Below, piece after piece: positions 44,501 to 53,119 of a stretch of 64,000 bases of DNA. The notes beneath the pieces are model-generated. The model was not told the DNA's origin, searched no databases, and was given only the letters and a program-made list of their open reading frames with translations. How positions within the stretch are numbered: position 1 is the first letter of the stretch; every line of letters starts with the position of its first letter. Position numbers and translations under genes: made by a program. Source of the DNA: Nemertoderma westbladi (taxonomy: Eukaryota; Xenacoelomorpha; Nemertodermatida; Nemertodermatidae); assembly GCA_032718475.1 (NCBI GenBank), contig JAUCBJ010003340.1, positions 1-64,000 of the forward strand. Direction: 5' to 3'.

Positions 44501-47500
44501 TAATCTCCATTGCGGAAATTTCATTTAACCTAAACAGTAAATACCAGAAAATTCTGGGTAGGCCTACATCACTTGTGGGCATGTAGACCAGCAATGGGAG
44601 AGTACCACAAAATAGTGCACTAAATGAGGGTATACCCAGAAAAATTTAAAAAATATTTTTGACCCACCTGTTTCCAATTTGACCAACTGAAATATAAATA
44701 CTAAACGAGATACTACAAGCAGTACAAGCCCTACATTGTAGTATACTGTATATACACTGTACAACAATTGATCATTTGCTCAGCAGTCAGGCAGTAATTT
44801 TTTATGTCCGTTTATTTGATTTATTTGTCCGCTTTACGAATTGTGGATAATGACTTTTGTTGTCCGTTTAATGACTTTTTATGTATGTATTTCTTCAAAC
44901 TGTCTGTTAAAATTTGCACACAGCTTAATTTGTTATTAATTTGTCACCGCGAGTTTGGTCGTTCCTACATCTCTTCTTAACAATCTTCAAACTGTCAGAC
45001 AGCTGATTTCTGGACTGTCAGACAGCTGATTTCTGGACTGTCAGACAGTTGATTTCAACATGCCTGTGCCAAAACATTCAAAATTTGTTGATTTCTTGAC
45101 TTTCAGACAGTTTAATTTACAATAATTGTGGCAAAACATTCAAAATTCCATGATTTATAGACTATAAGATAGATTTCCATATGCACCTGTGGTAAAAGAA
45201 GAAAAATTTAATAATTAAATTTAAGAAAATTTAATAGTCTGTGGTTGTTGTCGATAATCGATTACCATATGACGTAGCGAAACACTCAATTTATAGCCAA
45301 AAAACCAATTCCATTCAATTAACTACCAATTCATGGAAATGAGCAGGTTACGAAGCATGCTTTTCTAACCAAGACCAAGACCAAGTTTCATTTTCATATT
45401 TAACTTGAACAGGTTAGATTATTAACACAAATATCAAGATTAACTATTTCATAGATTATGGCCTACAGAGTTTATGTTACAGTATGTTACATTGTTACTA
45501 TGTTACAGTAAGCAGTTTCAACATTACAGTTTCTTCGCGGTCTTGTCTGCAGTCATTGGGGTCTATAGTGGTGGGGTAACATCCGCATTGGCATGCACAA
45601 CATCAGCAATGAAGTCCCGGATCTCGTTGTGCCTGATAATAATAATAATAATAATAAACAAATTTATTTTTGTTATTGCAGGCGCCCTTAGGGATCAGTG
45701 CGATCTTATCAGGGCGCCTGCAGCTAACTACCTAACCTAATTAAAACAACCAGTACCTATATACCTGTTCCATCAGTCACTTAATTAATAATAATACACT
45801 AAACAAACTGGACAAAAATACTAAAAGAGACTAGTTTTTAGTTTGTTTTTAAAGGTGTCATAGTTAATACCTCCAGTGCAGAATCTCATGTCGCTGGGTA
45901 GGGAGTTCCAGACTTGCGCTGCGTTGTAGTAGAAGGCCTTGCGCGCTTGCTCATTGACCGTATGCGGAACGTTTAGTTTGATTACGTCATTGGAGCGGAG
46001 AACACGCGAATCTGTTTGTATGTTTACATCCAGTCTCAGATATAAGGGAGCGTTCCCCGAGACACACTTGTATGTTACACAGGCTACTTTATAGTCAATT
46101 CTGGATTCAATTGGTAGCCAATGTAGTGATCTCAACATTGCTGAAGCAGAGTTGTAAACATAGCAGCCATTAATCACATTATAACGTGGAACATTAGTGA
46201 TCAACCGAGCAGCGCTATTCTGCACAGTTTGTAATCGTCTCCGTACAGTTTTAGCCGATGACTTTAGGATTCCATTCGAATAATCGAGACGACTCGTTAT
46301 GAAAGAGTGTGTTAAGGTTTCAAGCGAGGATCTGGGTAGATACGATCGAATTTTGTACAGGGAGCGAAGGTAGTATTTAGTTTTCGCTGCTGTACTCACA
46401 ATGTGCTCTTTAAATTTTAAATGCGAATCAAAAACTACACCCAGGCACTTAACTTGGCTTGAGAAAGGAATTCTAAAACTTCGGAAATTTAAAATTTGGG
46501 AATCATCAGGAATCTTCTTGCACTGCTGGAAGTCCCATAGACAATTATATCTGTTTTATCAGGATTAATTCGCAAGTGATTCTTGTCCATCCAACATGCT
46601 GCAGTATGTAGTGCCACTGACAATTTATCTTTAATGGTAGAAAAATCTTGAGGTTTACCAGTTGCAAAGAATTGGGTATCATCAGCATAATTGGATGATT
46701 TGGATCCAAGCGGGCCAATACGCCAGAAAAGGTCTGTCATGTACGCATTAAATAGGGTAGGACCAAGGATACTGCCCTGTGGAACACCCGTTTCTAGCAG
46801 TACCATATCAGACGTACTCCCTTCGATTTTTACTCGCTGGTATCTATCATGTAGGTATGATCCCAATAATTTCAATGCAGTCCCAGAGAAACCAAATTCG
46901 GTCTCTAACTTAGATAGAAGAGTCACGTGGTTAACGGTGTCAAAAGCAGCACTTAGGTCTATATATGCACAGATAGTTATATTTTTGTTCTCCATTGCTT
47001 TCAGGAACTGACTATGTAAGAAAAGATTCACGGTTTCAGTCGAGTGATTCTGTCTGTATCCAGACTGGGAGGAGTGAAAGGCAAACTGTTGGTTGGCTCT
47101 GAACATAATCGCTTTCTCTATAACCTTTGAGATAAAACTTAGATTACTGACTGGCCTGTAGTTATTCAAACATTCAGGATCCAGCGACGGCTTTTTCAGT
47201 AATGGCCTCACAACTGCCACTTTCAGAAATCTAGGGAATTCTCCTTTACATAAGACCTGATTCACGTAATTTGTCAGCGGCCGGATAATAAGAGTCGAGT
47301 TCACAAGATGCGCTTGACATGTTTTTGATCAGTTTGGACAATTCTGCCTCTGATAGGGGTAAAAATTCCTCAAACTGCTTCTCGTAGAGTTTCGGTAAGT
47401 TTCTGCAGTCGCAATGCATGTCAAAAGATTTTACGATATTGCGAACCTTTCCAACGAAGAAATCAGAGAATTTGATCGCTAGATCTGAGCAGTTTCCCAG

Positions 47501-50500
47501 GGTTGTAGGTAGTATTGGTGAGTTTGACTTTCCTAATAAGCGTTTGAATTGTTTCCAGAGGGCACGGGATAGAAGGAAATCCTCCGATACAGACGACAGA
47601 ACGTGGGAAGGAGAAAATCGCTCCTCACAGACACAACGAGACGGTAGAGACTTTGGCATCCACCCATAACGGAGGCACAGGGCATCCCTGAATTTACCCT
47701 TGTCCAGGTGGGTGTCCTGGAGGATGAGTGGCTTTGTGTTGAGCCAGATAGAAGCGCCCTTTTCGGTGGTCAGTCTGTGGAGCCGTCGCTGGGGAGGAGA
47801 TGACTTTCCCACCACTTCCTCTCTCTTTTCCATCGACTGGAGCAGCGCCTCTACCTTCAACCTGCCCACCACCTCCTTGTGTTTCTCCCGGACCTGCGCC
47901 ATTGTATCCGGTGTGGCGGTGATGAATGGCTCACAGACCCGAAGCGAGTAGGTAAACTGATGTGACAGGTCAGTGGGCACTGGAATGACGATACCCCCAT
48001 CACGGACTGGCAGGGAGAGCAACAGGCGTTCCTCTTTTGAGATAGCAGGCCGATCGGTGAGACGGCAAAGGAATCGATTAACAGCTTCCTCCAACAGGGT
48101 GAGATGGGCTGGCGCGGTGGCTACAACACGGGTGATGAATGGCCACTGACAGGCAAGGCCAAACGCTTTTCTAACCAAAAATAGTCAACGATCACTTAAC
48201 TAATTGAGGGAAAGGAACAGGTTACAGAGGTGGGACAATCCAACCAAAACAATAACCAGTCACTTTACCAAATGAAGGAAAGGAGCAGGTCACATAGGCG
48301 GGCTTTCTAACCAAAACAATAAACGGTCACTTTACCAAATCAGGGAAAGGAGCAGGTTACAGAGGCGGGATTTTCTAACCAAAACAATAAACGATCACTT
48401 AACTAATTCAGGGAAAGGAGCAGGTTACAGAGGCGTGATTTTATAACCAAAACAATAAACAGTCACTTTAGCAATTGAGGGAAAGGAGCAGAAAAAGGGG
48501 GGCTTTTCCAACCAAAACTATAACCGATCACTTTACCCATTGAGGCAAAGGAGCAGGTTCCAGAGGCAGGCTTTTCTAACCAAAACAATAAACGAGCACC
48601 TTACCAATTGAGGGAACGGAGCAGGTTACATAACTGGCTATTCTAACCAAAACAATAACAATCACTTTACCTATTGAGGCAAAGGAGCAGGTTTCAGAGA
48701 TGGGTTTTTCTAACCAAAACAATAAACGATCACTTTATCTATTGGAGGGAAGGAGCAGGTTACATAGTTGTGCTATTCTAACCAAAACAATAAACTTTAC
48801 GTATTAGGGGAAAGGAGCAGGTTACAGAGGCGGGCTTTTCTAACTAAAACAATAAACGGTCACTTTACCAATTGGGGGAAAGAGCAGGGTACAGAGGCGG
48901 TGTTTCTAACCAAAACAATAAATGATCACTTTAGCAATTGGGGAAATGAGCAGGCTACAGAAACGTAATTTTCTAACCAAAACAATAAGCGATATAAAAA
49001 AAAGTAAAGTAAATTTTCTTCGGCCACTAGGCCAGGGATTACACACAAAGTCTGACGACTTATTTCCAGTGCTTTCCCCCCAGAACTGTAATCCCCAGAG
49101 AAAACTCCAGTACTAATTTAGCTACCACTTAAGGATGCAAGGCAGAGATGCGCCCTGGCTGGATACTACTTTACCAATTGAGGAAAAGGAGCATTTTACG
49201 TCGGCATTATTTTACATTATGTACAGTTGTATATATCCTTTATTGGGACACCTTCTTTGCTTTTTAGCTAAAACAGCACCGATATTTTCGATATCAGTGT
49301 GTTTTCGCTACCAAATGGGGAATAAGTAGATTTTTCGAACACATTGTATGTGGACTGATCTGTAAGTTTAGAACTAACTACATTATAGATTTAGAGGTGC
49401 CACTTCAGCTACCCGTAACATTACAGTAGTCATGATCCATTTTAAATGCATTATCCAGATATGTATCAATTATCTAAAATTTATCAATTATTTAAAAGGT
49501 AGCGCGGTCAGCCGGGACTGAAGTGATGAAGAAGTTTATTAATTACCATCATTCTCTCATTTACAACTGTTTAGGCTACATATCAGAGTACCGGTATCAG
49601 TATCTATTGTACATAGTAGCTGAGTAGTATAATGCTATATAATTCTCTCTACTCTAAGGCATAAGCTTTACACTTACATACAATACAGCAATACTGCAAA
49701 ATACTGCTCTATATACTAATACCGGTACTGATACTAAAGTTCAAATTTTCCGCCAATCTAATACCATAGCTGAAGGGCTACCCCCATCTCTGTTTGTTTA
49801 TTCAAAAGGGGTATTGTCGCCTCTTTTATGCTCAAAGATTCGGCAATACGTACATGACTCCTTTTTTGACACATATATGCGATTTTAAAACTATCGCTCG
49901 GCGGACGCACCTGCCCACATATTGGCCAGTGCTCCGAAACAGATGTCCCTCCCGCAGTACGCCTATGTTCGGAAACCCTATCATGGAAATGGCGCACAGT
50001 GTGGCCAATGTACGCCTTTTGACAGGCATGACATTCGTACTTATATACGATATTTGATCGAAGGGGTTCCGGAACACGATCTTTATTAGGGAACAGACTG
50101 CCAACCTTTTTTGCTCTAAAGGCCATAAGCAACTTATAATCTCTGGGTAATACTGAATTGATTAATTTTTTATTTAAGTTTTTATTATTTTATAATGTTT
50201 ACTCGAACGTTTACAATGTTAACTCTAGCTACTTTATCATCTTTACATACTATTTGATATTGGCTCTGAAGCTTCAGCGTGGATTGGGGCTCCCCTCTAC
50301 TGTGGCCCATAGTGGCCACTCCTTACTTACACAAAATTTTGCAGGATGCGCGCGCGCGCGGGGTTTTATGTGTGCGCGCGCGGTATTATCAATATATGTG
50401 TGCGCATGCGGTTATGTTATGCGAGCGTGCGGTATTTAATTTAATGTGTGAGCGCGCGCTATTTTATGCGTGTGCGTGCGGTATATAATGTGCGCGCGCA

Positions 50501-52769
50501 GTAACTGAAATATTAGCGCCATTTCGCCTCCCCAGTCTTAAGTCATTTAAACGGCGCCGGAGTGATCTGTAGCTTATATGGCGAACAATTTCGAAGTAGG
50601 TTAATCCGTCCATAAAATATTTCATTTTTTGGTTTAAATTAGCCATTTAATAACTATAGTATGCAACTAAATAGATTAGCAGCAATTAATTGTATACAAT
50701 ACAATTCAATACATTGAAGTACAGTACAATGACGAATTGACATGTCCTTATAGAGGCAATGACTAATATACACAAATTAACACGAGGATGGTTGTTGCTA
50801 AGTAACAAGTATTCAAGCACACATTAAATTTAATATTTTAAATTACAAACATTGAATACCGCACGCTCGCATAACATAATCGCACGCGCACACATATTGA
50901 AAATACCGCGCGCGCACACATAAAATCCTCCGCGCGCGCGCATCCTGCAAATATTTTGTGTAAGTAAGGAGTGGCCACTATAGGCCACCGTACCCTTCAG
51001 ACTTTAATGCTTTCTATTATTTTTAAGCGTCCACAAAATAGGTCTGAGTCCACAAAATAGGTCTGAGACGTAAAATTATTTTGACGCGTCCCCTTGACGC
51101 GTTGGTTGGGGCTGTTCTCATAGCAACCACTGCAACCTATAGTATGTATAATCTTTACGCGTGGCGCTTTCGCATGACGCGTGGCGACGCGTCCGCGTTG
51201 GTTAGGGCTCCCTCCCCCTTTAGAATCCGGTCAGCTAGCCGCTGCGAAAATTTTATCAAATTGTTAGGGCCGTTTTTGCTCTGGGTCAGTAGCAAGGCGT
51301 ACTATATACGTAAATCGTACGATTATACTACTGTATAATGCGTATATACTGTAGTACGCCTTGGTCAGTAGTCGGTAGTAGGTAGTGGTCGGTAACTATT
51401 TTTTCTTACAGTAACCAAGTCAACGACTATTTTTTACTTGCTATTCAGTTCTCAAAAAACCGATTTTAAGGAATACTGCATTTCGTCAAAATTATCATTT
51501 TATGGGTGAAAAATTGTTTCTGTGATTATGCGCTAATTATAGACCTACAGTAACAATCCAAATGCAATTGGTGTAACGCAAGGCTTTTACTGTACTAAAG
51601 CTGCCAACTAAGGTGTTCACACAATCGCACCTTTCCTTAGTGTTAAAATTTGGAAACACAAAGTAGGCGTAACACTTAATTACTGTAACATCATAACGAA
51701 TAATTTATAAGGCCTCGTAAATTACATTTTGTCAATGTTTGCCATATTTAATATTTAAATCAAACATTCGCAATGTCACGTGATTATTTTTTAAGGCAGT
51801 TATTCTTCGGTATCAATTTTTTTATATTTTTTACCCATTTTATTTAATCATTTTACCAATATTTTTTCAAATTATTTTTTTTACCCGTTTTATTGTTCTT
51901 TTTTACCCAAAAATATTATGAAATCCAGATTGTCAGAATTTCCACCGGCAGCGGCAGACTGGTTGAGAAAACCTGAGTTTAACATAAGCGAGAGAAAACA
52001 CTTAGAATTGTTGACAACTTCAGTACATTTCACTGCAAATTTAAAATTTGCAGTCACTTTACAAATAGGAGGAAAGGAGCAGGTTACAGAGGCCAGTTTT
52101 TCTAACCAAAACAATAAAACGATCACGTTACAAATTGAGGGAAAGGAGCAGGTTACAGATGCGAGTTTATCTAAACAAAACAATAAACGATCACTTTAGA
52201 AATTGAGGGAATGGAGCAGGTTACAGAAGCGAGTTTTTCTATCCAAAACAATAAACGATCATTTAACTAATTGAGGGAAAGGGGCAGGTTACAGAGGCGA
52301 GTTTTTCTATCCAAAACAATAAACGATCACTTTACCAATTGATGGAAAGGAGCACTTTACATGCACATTTATTTAAATTTTATACTCTAGGCCTCTGAAA
52401 TAATGTTTGAGGCTAGGTCTAAAGTACTGCACCGGTACTGACCAATAAGTAATAAGTACAGTATTTATTGGCAACTGGGTAGAGTGAACTGTAGTAATAT
52501 TTTTGAGGTTAGGTTTAAATTACGGTACCGGAACCGGTACTTAACTAGAGCAGTACTACTGTATATGGTAGCATAAACGGCAGTACGGTAACTGGTTAAA
52601 AAATAGGTGAAATTATATAAAAAAATGGGTAAAAAAAATTGGGTAAAATTATTAATTAGATGGGTAAGAAAAAATAATCACGATTTTATAATTCACAGGC
52701 GATAAAATCATCGACTTCGGGGAATTTCGAACACTGGTACACGAGCTCGCAAAGGATCTGGAGATGTGA
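35550..52769 (+). CDS. Small two-EF-hand calcium-binding protein, three coding exons
   Basis: Exons 35550-35583, 39717-39899 and 52699-52769 total 288 bases, 95 residues plus stop. Donors are GAAG|GTAAGTG and AATG|GTGAGA; acceptors are TTTCAG|TTC and TTCACAG|GCG. Both split codons close correctly (phase 1 each), which supports the model. EF-hand loop 1 is DKDRSGMIDGKE, encoded wholly by exon 2; loop 2 is DKNGDKIIDFGE, split by intron 2 after the Asn codon plus one base. Both have Asp at 1, acidic or Asn/Asp at 3, and Glu at 12, so both should bind calcium. The linker between them is Lys-rich (LGKKTKKKELKQ). Introns are 4.1 and 12.8 kb, filled with transposons and, in intron 2, a GTPase ORF. 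No signal peptide or membrane segment, so probably cytosolic. A generic calcium sensor or buffer; partner unknown. Confidence 0.85.
36615..36785 (+). mobile_element. tRNA-derived SINE, second family, in EF-hand intron 1
   Basis: GGCCTGGTAGCTCAGT gives box A and CCGGGTTCGAGCCCCAATAG gives box B. The body is followed by the tail GATATTTTTCGCTATGGAGA. The head extension GAATTGTTGTGGGGTGAGTG is shared with the disrupted copy at 7072-7400. The tRNA-like middle is longer than in a real tRNA. Confidence 0.75.
36790..37640. other. Intronic sequence without recognised features
   Basis: Part of EF-hand intron 1. No ORF, repeat or splice-bounded exon was recognised. Confidence 0.4.
37640..38060 (-). 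pseudogene. Old RTE-like LINE 3' fragment
   Basis: Nucleotide landmarks match the fragments at 22315-22680 and 61205-61690: CCTATCACCCATGAC at 37675, followed by sequence resembling the spacing of the later blocks, and a GGCTTGGTTGG-like distal part. Much more diverged than the other two; no protein block of length survives. Confidence 0.4.
38077..38313 (-). other. Open frame ending in a hydrophobic segment, unknown
   Basis: Stop-to-stop frame of 78 codons on the minus strand, without an early ATG. It reads ISLEEAQRLINKFEHVASS, then a Cys-containing part (VNCDRPHEMYDCMN), then VGVLVLILLRGLLLLLG, a plausible membrane helix, just before the stop. It could be a decayed coding exon or a piece of an unrecognised element. 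No supporting splice site was found. Confidence 0.2.
38320..39716. other. Intron 1 remainder with C tracts
   Basis: C runs at about 39353-39368 and 39557-39575. One reverse-oriented monomer of the 67-bp minisatellite lies at about 39445-39515. A weak plus frame at 38204-38521 has no family resemblance. Confidence 0.4.
40156..42019 (-). mobile_element. Mariner-like transposon, apparently complete (1864 bp)
   Basis: TIRs of 145 bp (40156-40300 and 41875-42019) begin CAGGGTGTTCCACAAAATTT and differ at only a few positions. TA flanks both ends (40154-40155 and 42020-42021), the mariner target. The transposase ORF at 40503-41531 is uninterrupted. High TIR identity and an open ORF suggest recent insertion. 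It lies in intron 2 of the EF-hand gene, 256 bases past the donor. Confidence 0.92.
40503..41531 (-). CDS. Mariner-superfamily transposase, intact, 342 residues
   Basis: The N-terminal helix-turn-helix (residues about 1-110; GERRPTRKDISRIVIKF, GSGRLPLSENV) is of the kind often paired with this DDE_3-type catalytic domain. Catalytic Asp151 lies in FFSDEATFHINGQ, Asp237 in FQQDGAPPH, and Asp274 in WPPRSPDMTPLDF; 36 residues separate the second and third, so it is a DDxD type with wider spacing than the 34 of classical mariner. No stop or frameshift. A well-formed start codon and terminal stop fit between the two TIRs. It cuts and pastes the element at TA sites; whether it is active cannot be told from sequence. 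Confidence 0.92.
   Translation of the reverse strand: MFSGDQKVFIISKFFELKSAKLVSLQYSHKYPGERRPTRKDISRIVIKFRNEKTLLRKKGSGRLPLSENVVNNIGQYLTAHPETSLRRASLALNVSLGCLHRTAKNLHFRAYKLQVVHGLQSSDYSTRVEAASKIAEYLHDKDLSNVFFSDEATFHINGQVNRWNCRIWGKENPHKIVEKFRDTPKVTVWAAMSETKLIGPYFFPHSTVNRFSYLDLLKDYFVPQLSNLSTAIFQQDGAPPHWGLLVREFLNENFQGRWIGRDAPVKWPPRSPDMTPLDFSLWEHVKNLVYAQNLQNVEELKTAIRDAFSSLSQDYFANCFKEMRRRLDHVQHIGGGHIEVY
42493..43293 (+). CDS. Ras/Rab-like GTPase with repeat-rich N-terminus, single exon, nested in EF-hand intron 2
   Basis: 266 residues. MGNRLNNS at the start fits an N-myristoylation signal. Four exact or near-exact AKSESNNE units (residues 9-40) and three degenerate ones follow, all charged and disordered. 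The G domain begins about residue 65: P-loop GNVDVGKS (72-79), a G3 region reading SELG (123-126) where DxxG is expected, THLD (183-186) in place of NKxD or TKxD, and ETSLK (218-222) in place of the SAK box. Loss of the G3 Asp and the G4 Lys suggests altered or absent GTP hydrolysis, but the fold looks complete. The C-terminus EMMW has no prenylation Cys. No introns, same strand as its host. May be a retrogene; other exons downstream cannot be excluded. Confidence 0.75.
   Translation: MGNRLNNSAKSESNNEAKSESNNEAKSESNNEAKSESNNEAKLDSNKAAKSQSNISVKSDPPKSYATIVMLGNVDVGKSSLVHRYKSHLNSQFLQPIIRPPFAVAGVDGTLLKWNNKTIYIFSELGIVIKNVKMLQLCNITDALICTYNITDHETFNDVRSEIITFIHSFNMKDNCLYFVVGTHLDRESERRVTSEEGRILAKKLNPNHVNSNLFFYETSLKKNIGITCMFERLLHSIFPDTEELQIKQTTVCADADSIGVFEMMW
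43415..44438. repeat. Direct repeat of about 210 bp flanking a 600-bp spacer
   Basis: Copies at about 43415-43620 and 44213-44438 share CCAACCCAAAGTCACAGACG or its close variant, GATTGATGSCAGGTARGTAT and TATTGACAGTGAATTTGTGT, ending with AATGCCTCAG and AAAATGTAGG or AATATGTAGG. In both copies CAG|GTAAGT or CAG|GTAGGT makes a strong splice-donor-like site. The spacer contains a C run (43807-43829) and the open frame at 43964. Confidence 0.7.
43964..44195 (+). other. Possible exon with helical coding frame
   Basis: A T-rich tract ending TTTTTACAG at 43963 resembles an acceptor. The frame that follows reads KSLELIKNYNRTIDKLLVYQ, VWLDLIEDWTSYLRLNIG and ends QTANQ with a stop at 44193-44195. Mostly charged and helix-like. 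It might be the last exon of an unannotated transcript using the donor near 43477, or chance. Not part of the GTPase frame, which stops at 43293. Confidence 0.3.
44440..45480. other. Intronic stretch with a short tandem repeat and one minisatellite monomer
   Basis: Three copies of a 24-bp unit containing CTGTCAGACAGCTGATTTC occupy 44988-45058, with decayed copies to 45180. A single monomer of the 67-bp minisatellite lies at about 45290-45395. No gene recognised. Confidence 0.55.
45480..48165 (-). pseudogene. Host LINE (non-LTR) fragment, split by a second LINE
   Basis: The distal part, 48165 down to about 47577, reads FGLACQWPF, LLLSLPVRDGGIVIP, and a zinc-knuckle-like CVCEERFSPSHVL. In a shifted frame it continues CIGGFPSI. 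The sequence resumes at 45635 on the far side of the inserted LINE with RHNEIRDFIADVVHANADV. Joining the two gives the usual order C..GGFPSIRHNEIRD of such LINE C-termini. It starts abruptly at the minisatellite boundary near 48165, so the catalytic domain is missing. Confidence 0.75.
45636..47577 (-). pseudogene. CR1-like LINE ORF2, 5'-truncated, inserted into another LINE
   Basis: Starts near 47577 with RALWKQFKRLLGKSNSP and LAIKFSDFFVGKV. After a frameshift near 47300 it continues at 47304-46489: KPSLDPECLNNYRPVSNLS, SGYRQNHSTETVN, YIDLSAAFDTVNH, GVPQGSILGPTLF and the intact catalytic SNYADDTQFF. Another break leads to the C-terminal domain 46399-45821: QTVQNSAARLI, LHWLPIESRIDYK and QVWNSLPSDM. 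Ends with a (TTA)n tail at 45636-45657. Only a few breaks, so fairly young. Confidence 0.88.
48168..48998 (+). repeat. 67-bp minisatellite, array 1 (12 units)
   Basis: Units carry TCTAACCAAAACAATAAACG, TCACTTTACCAATTGAGGGA and AAGGAGCAGGTTACAGAGGC. The AACCAAAAC landmark occurs at 48242, 48309, 48377, 48445, 48510, 48578, 48645, 48712, 48780, 48842, 48908 and 48975, a spacing of 62-68 bases. Units differ at a few to several positions each. A second array of about four and a half units is at 52050-52370, and single monomers occur elsewhere. Confidence 0.92.
49000..49757. other. Intronic sequence
   Basis: One partial minisatellite monomer at about 49155-49200. No gene recognised. Confidence 0.4.
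49758..50132 (-). pseudogene. Penelope-like element, GIY-YIG endonuclease end
   Basis: Minus-strand frame of 124 residues: LRSNIVYKYECHACQKAYIG, HTVRHFHDRVSEHRRTAGG, then VSEHWPICG and RIAESLSIKEATIPLLNKQ. The A-Y-I-G and following R/H-rich helix with R and E match the GIY-YIG nuclease that ends Penelope-like elements, together with the CxxC pair before it. The reverse transcriptase part is not visible. A decayed plus-strand counterpart lies at 14005-14515. Confidence 0.75.
50295..50995. mobile_element. Inverted-repeat element with alternating CG arms
   Basis: Arms about 50295-50445 and 50846-50995 are inverted copies: ATAGTGGCCACTCCTTACTT at one side, AAGTAAGGAGTGGCCACTAT at the other, followed inward by GCAGGATGCGCGCGCGCGCG and further GTGTGCGCGCGCGGTA-type blocks. 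The centre, about 400 bases, is AT-rich. No coding capacity. The outermost bases are TACTGTGGCC and GGCCACCGTA. Target duplication not resolved. Alternating purine-pyrimidine runs of this kind can take up Z-DNA. Confidence 0.75.
51000..51775. other. Intronic stretch with ACGCGT cluster and a palindromic insertion
   Basis: ACGCGT occurs repeatedly between 51080 and 51200, twice next to GTTGGTTGGGGC or GTTGGTTAGGGC. At 51293-51362 is a 70-base imperfect palindrome, listed separately. No coding features. Confidence 0.45.
51284..51371. repeat. 70-bp palindromic insertion flanked by a 9-bp duplication
   Basis: AAGGCGTACT at 51294 and its complement AGTACGCCTT at 51353-51362 bound an imperfect palindrome with inner arms ATTATAC and GTATAAT. 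GGTCAGTAG flanks it at 51284-51292 and 51363-51371. The last ten bases also occur at 17467-17476. Confidence 0.6.
51775..52690. mobile_element. TIR-bounded element containing minisatellite array 2
   Basis: Outer ends are CACGTGATTATTTTTT (51778) and AAAAAATAATCACG (52670-52684), each followed inwards by about 100 bases of TTTTTACCCATTTTATTT-like sequence in inverted orientation. Between them lie 52050-52370, about 4.5 units of the 67-bp minisatellite (AACCAAAAC-type landmarks at 52104, 52172, 52241 and 52309). The right end stops 15 bases before the splice acceptor of EF-hand exon 3. Confidence 0.6.
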
Positions 52770-53113
52770 GACTCAGGCTTATTAATTAATTCAAAATTAA
52801 TTAATTAGGTGCCCAATGATTGTCAGCCTTGAAGAAGAGATTCAGTGATGGTGAACCATTTTTATTGTTCAGTTGATGTTGTCCTTTTGTAATTATCTAT
52901 GTCTATCGATGTCCGCATTTACTGTACATGTAGAGATACTAGAACTGCATTTTTATATGCTTATTAAAAGTAGCTTAGATTATATTTATGGTATTTATAC
53001 ATTTCAGTGTATGTTCTACAGTATAGTTTTCGCTCACTACGTTGCACGACACAGTGTGTTTTCCTAATTGCATCATAATGACTTTAATTAATGTCAGATG
53101 TACTGTAACTGTA

Positions 53114-53119
53114 AATAAA
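53114..53119 (+). terminator. Candidate poly(A) signal of the EF-hand gene
   Basis: AATAAA, 345 bases past the stop codon at 52769, is the first canonical signal in the downstream region. No transcript support available. Confidence 0.4.

Noticed and set aside
48168-48998. Regularly spaced repeats that could be mistaken for a CRISPR array
   Set aside because: Units are contiguous and degenerate with no unique spacers, and the DNA is eukaryotic; it is a minisatellite.
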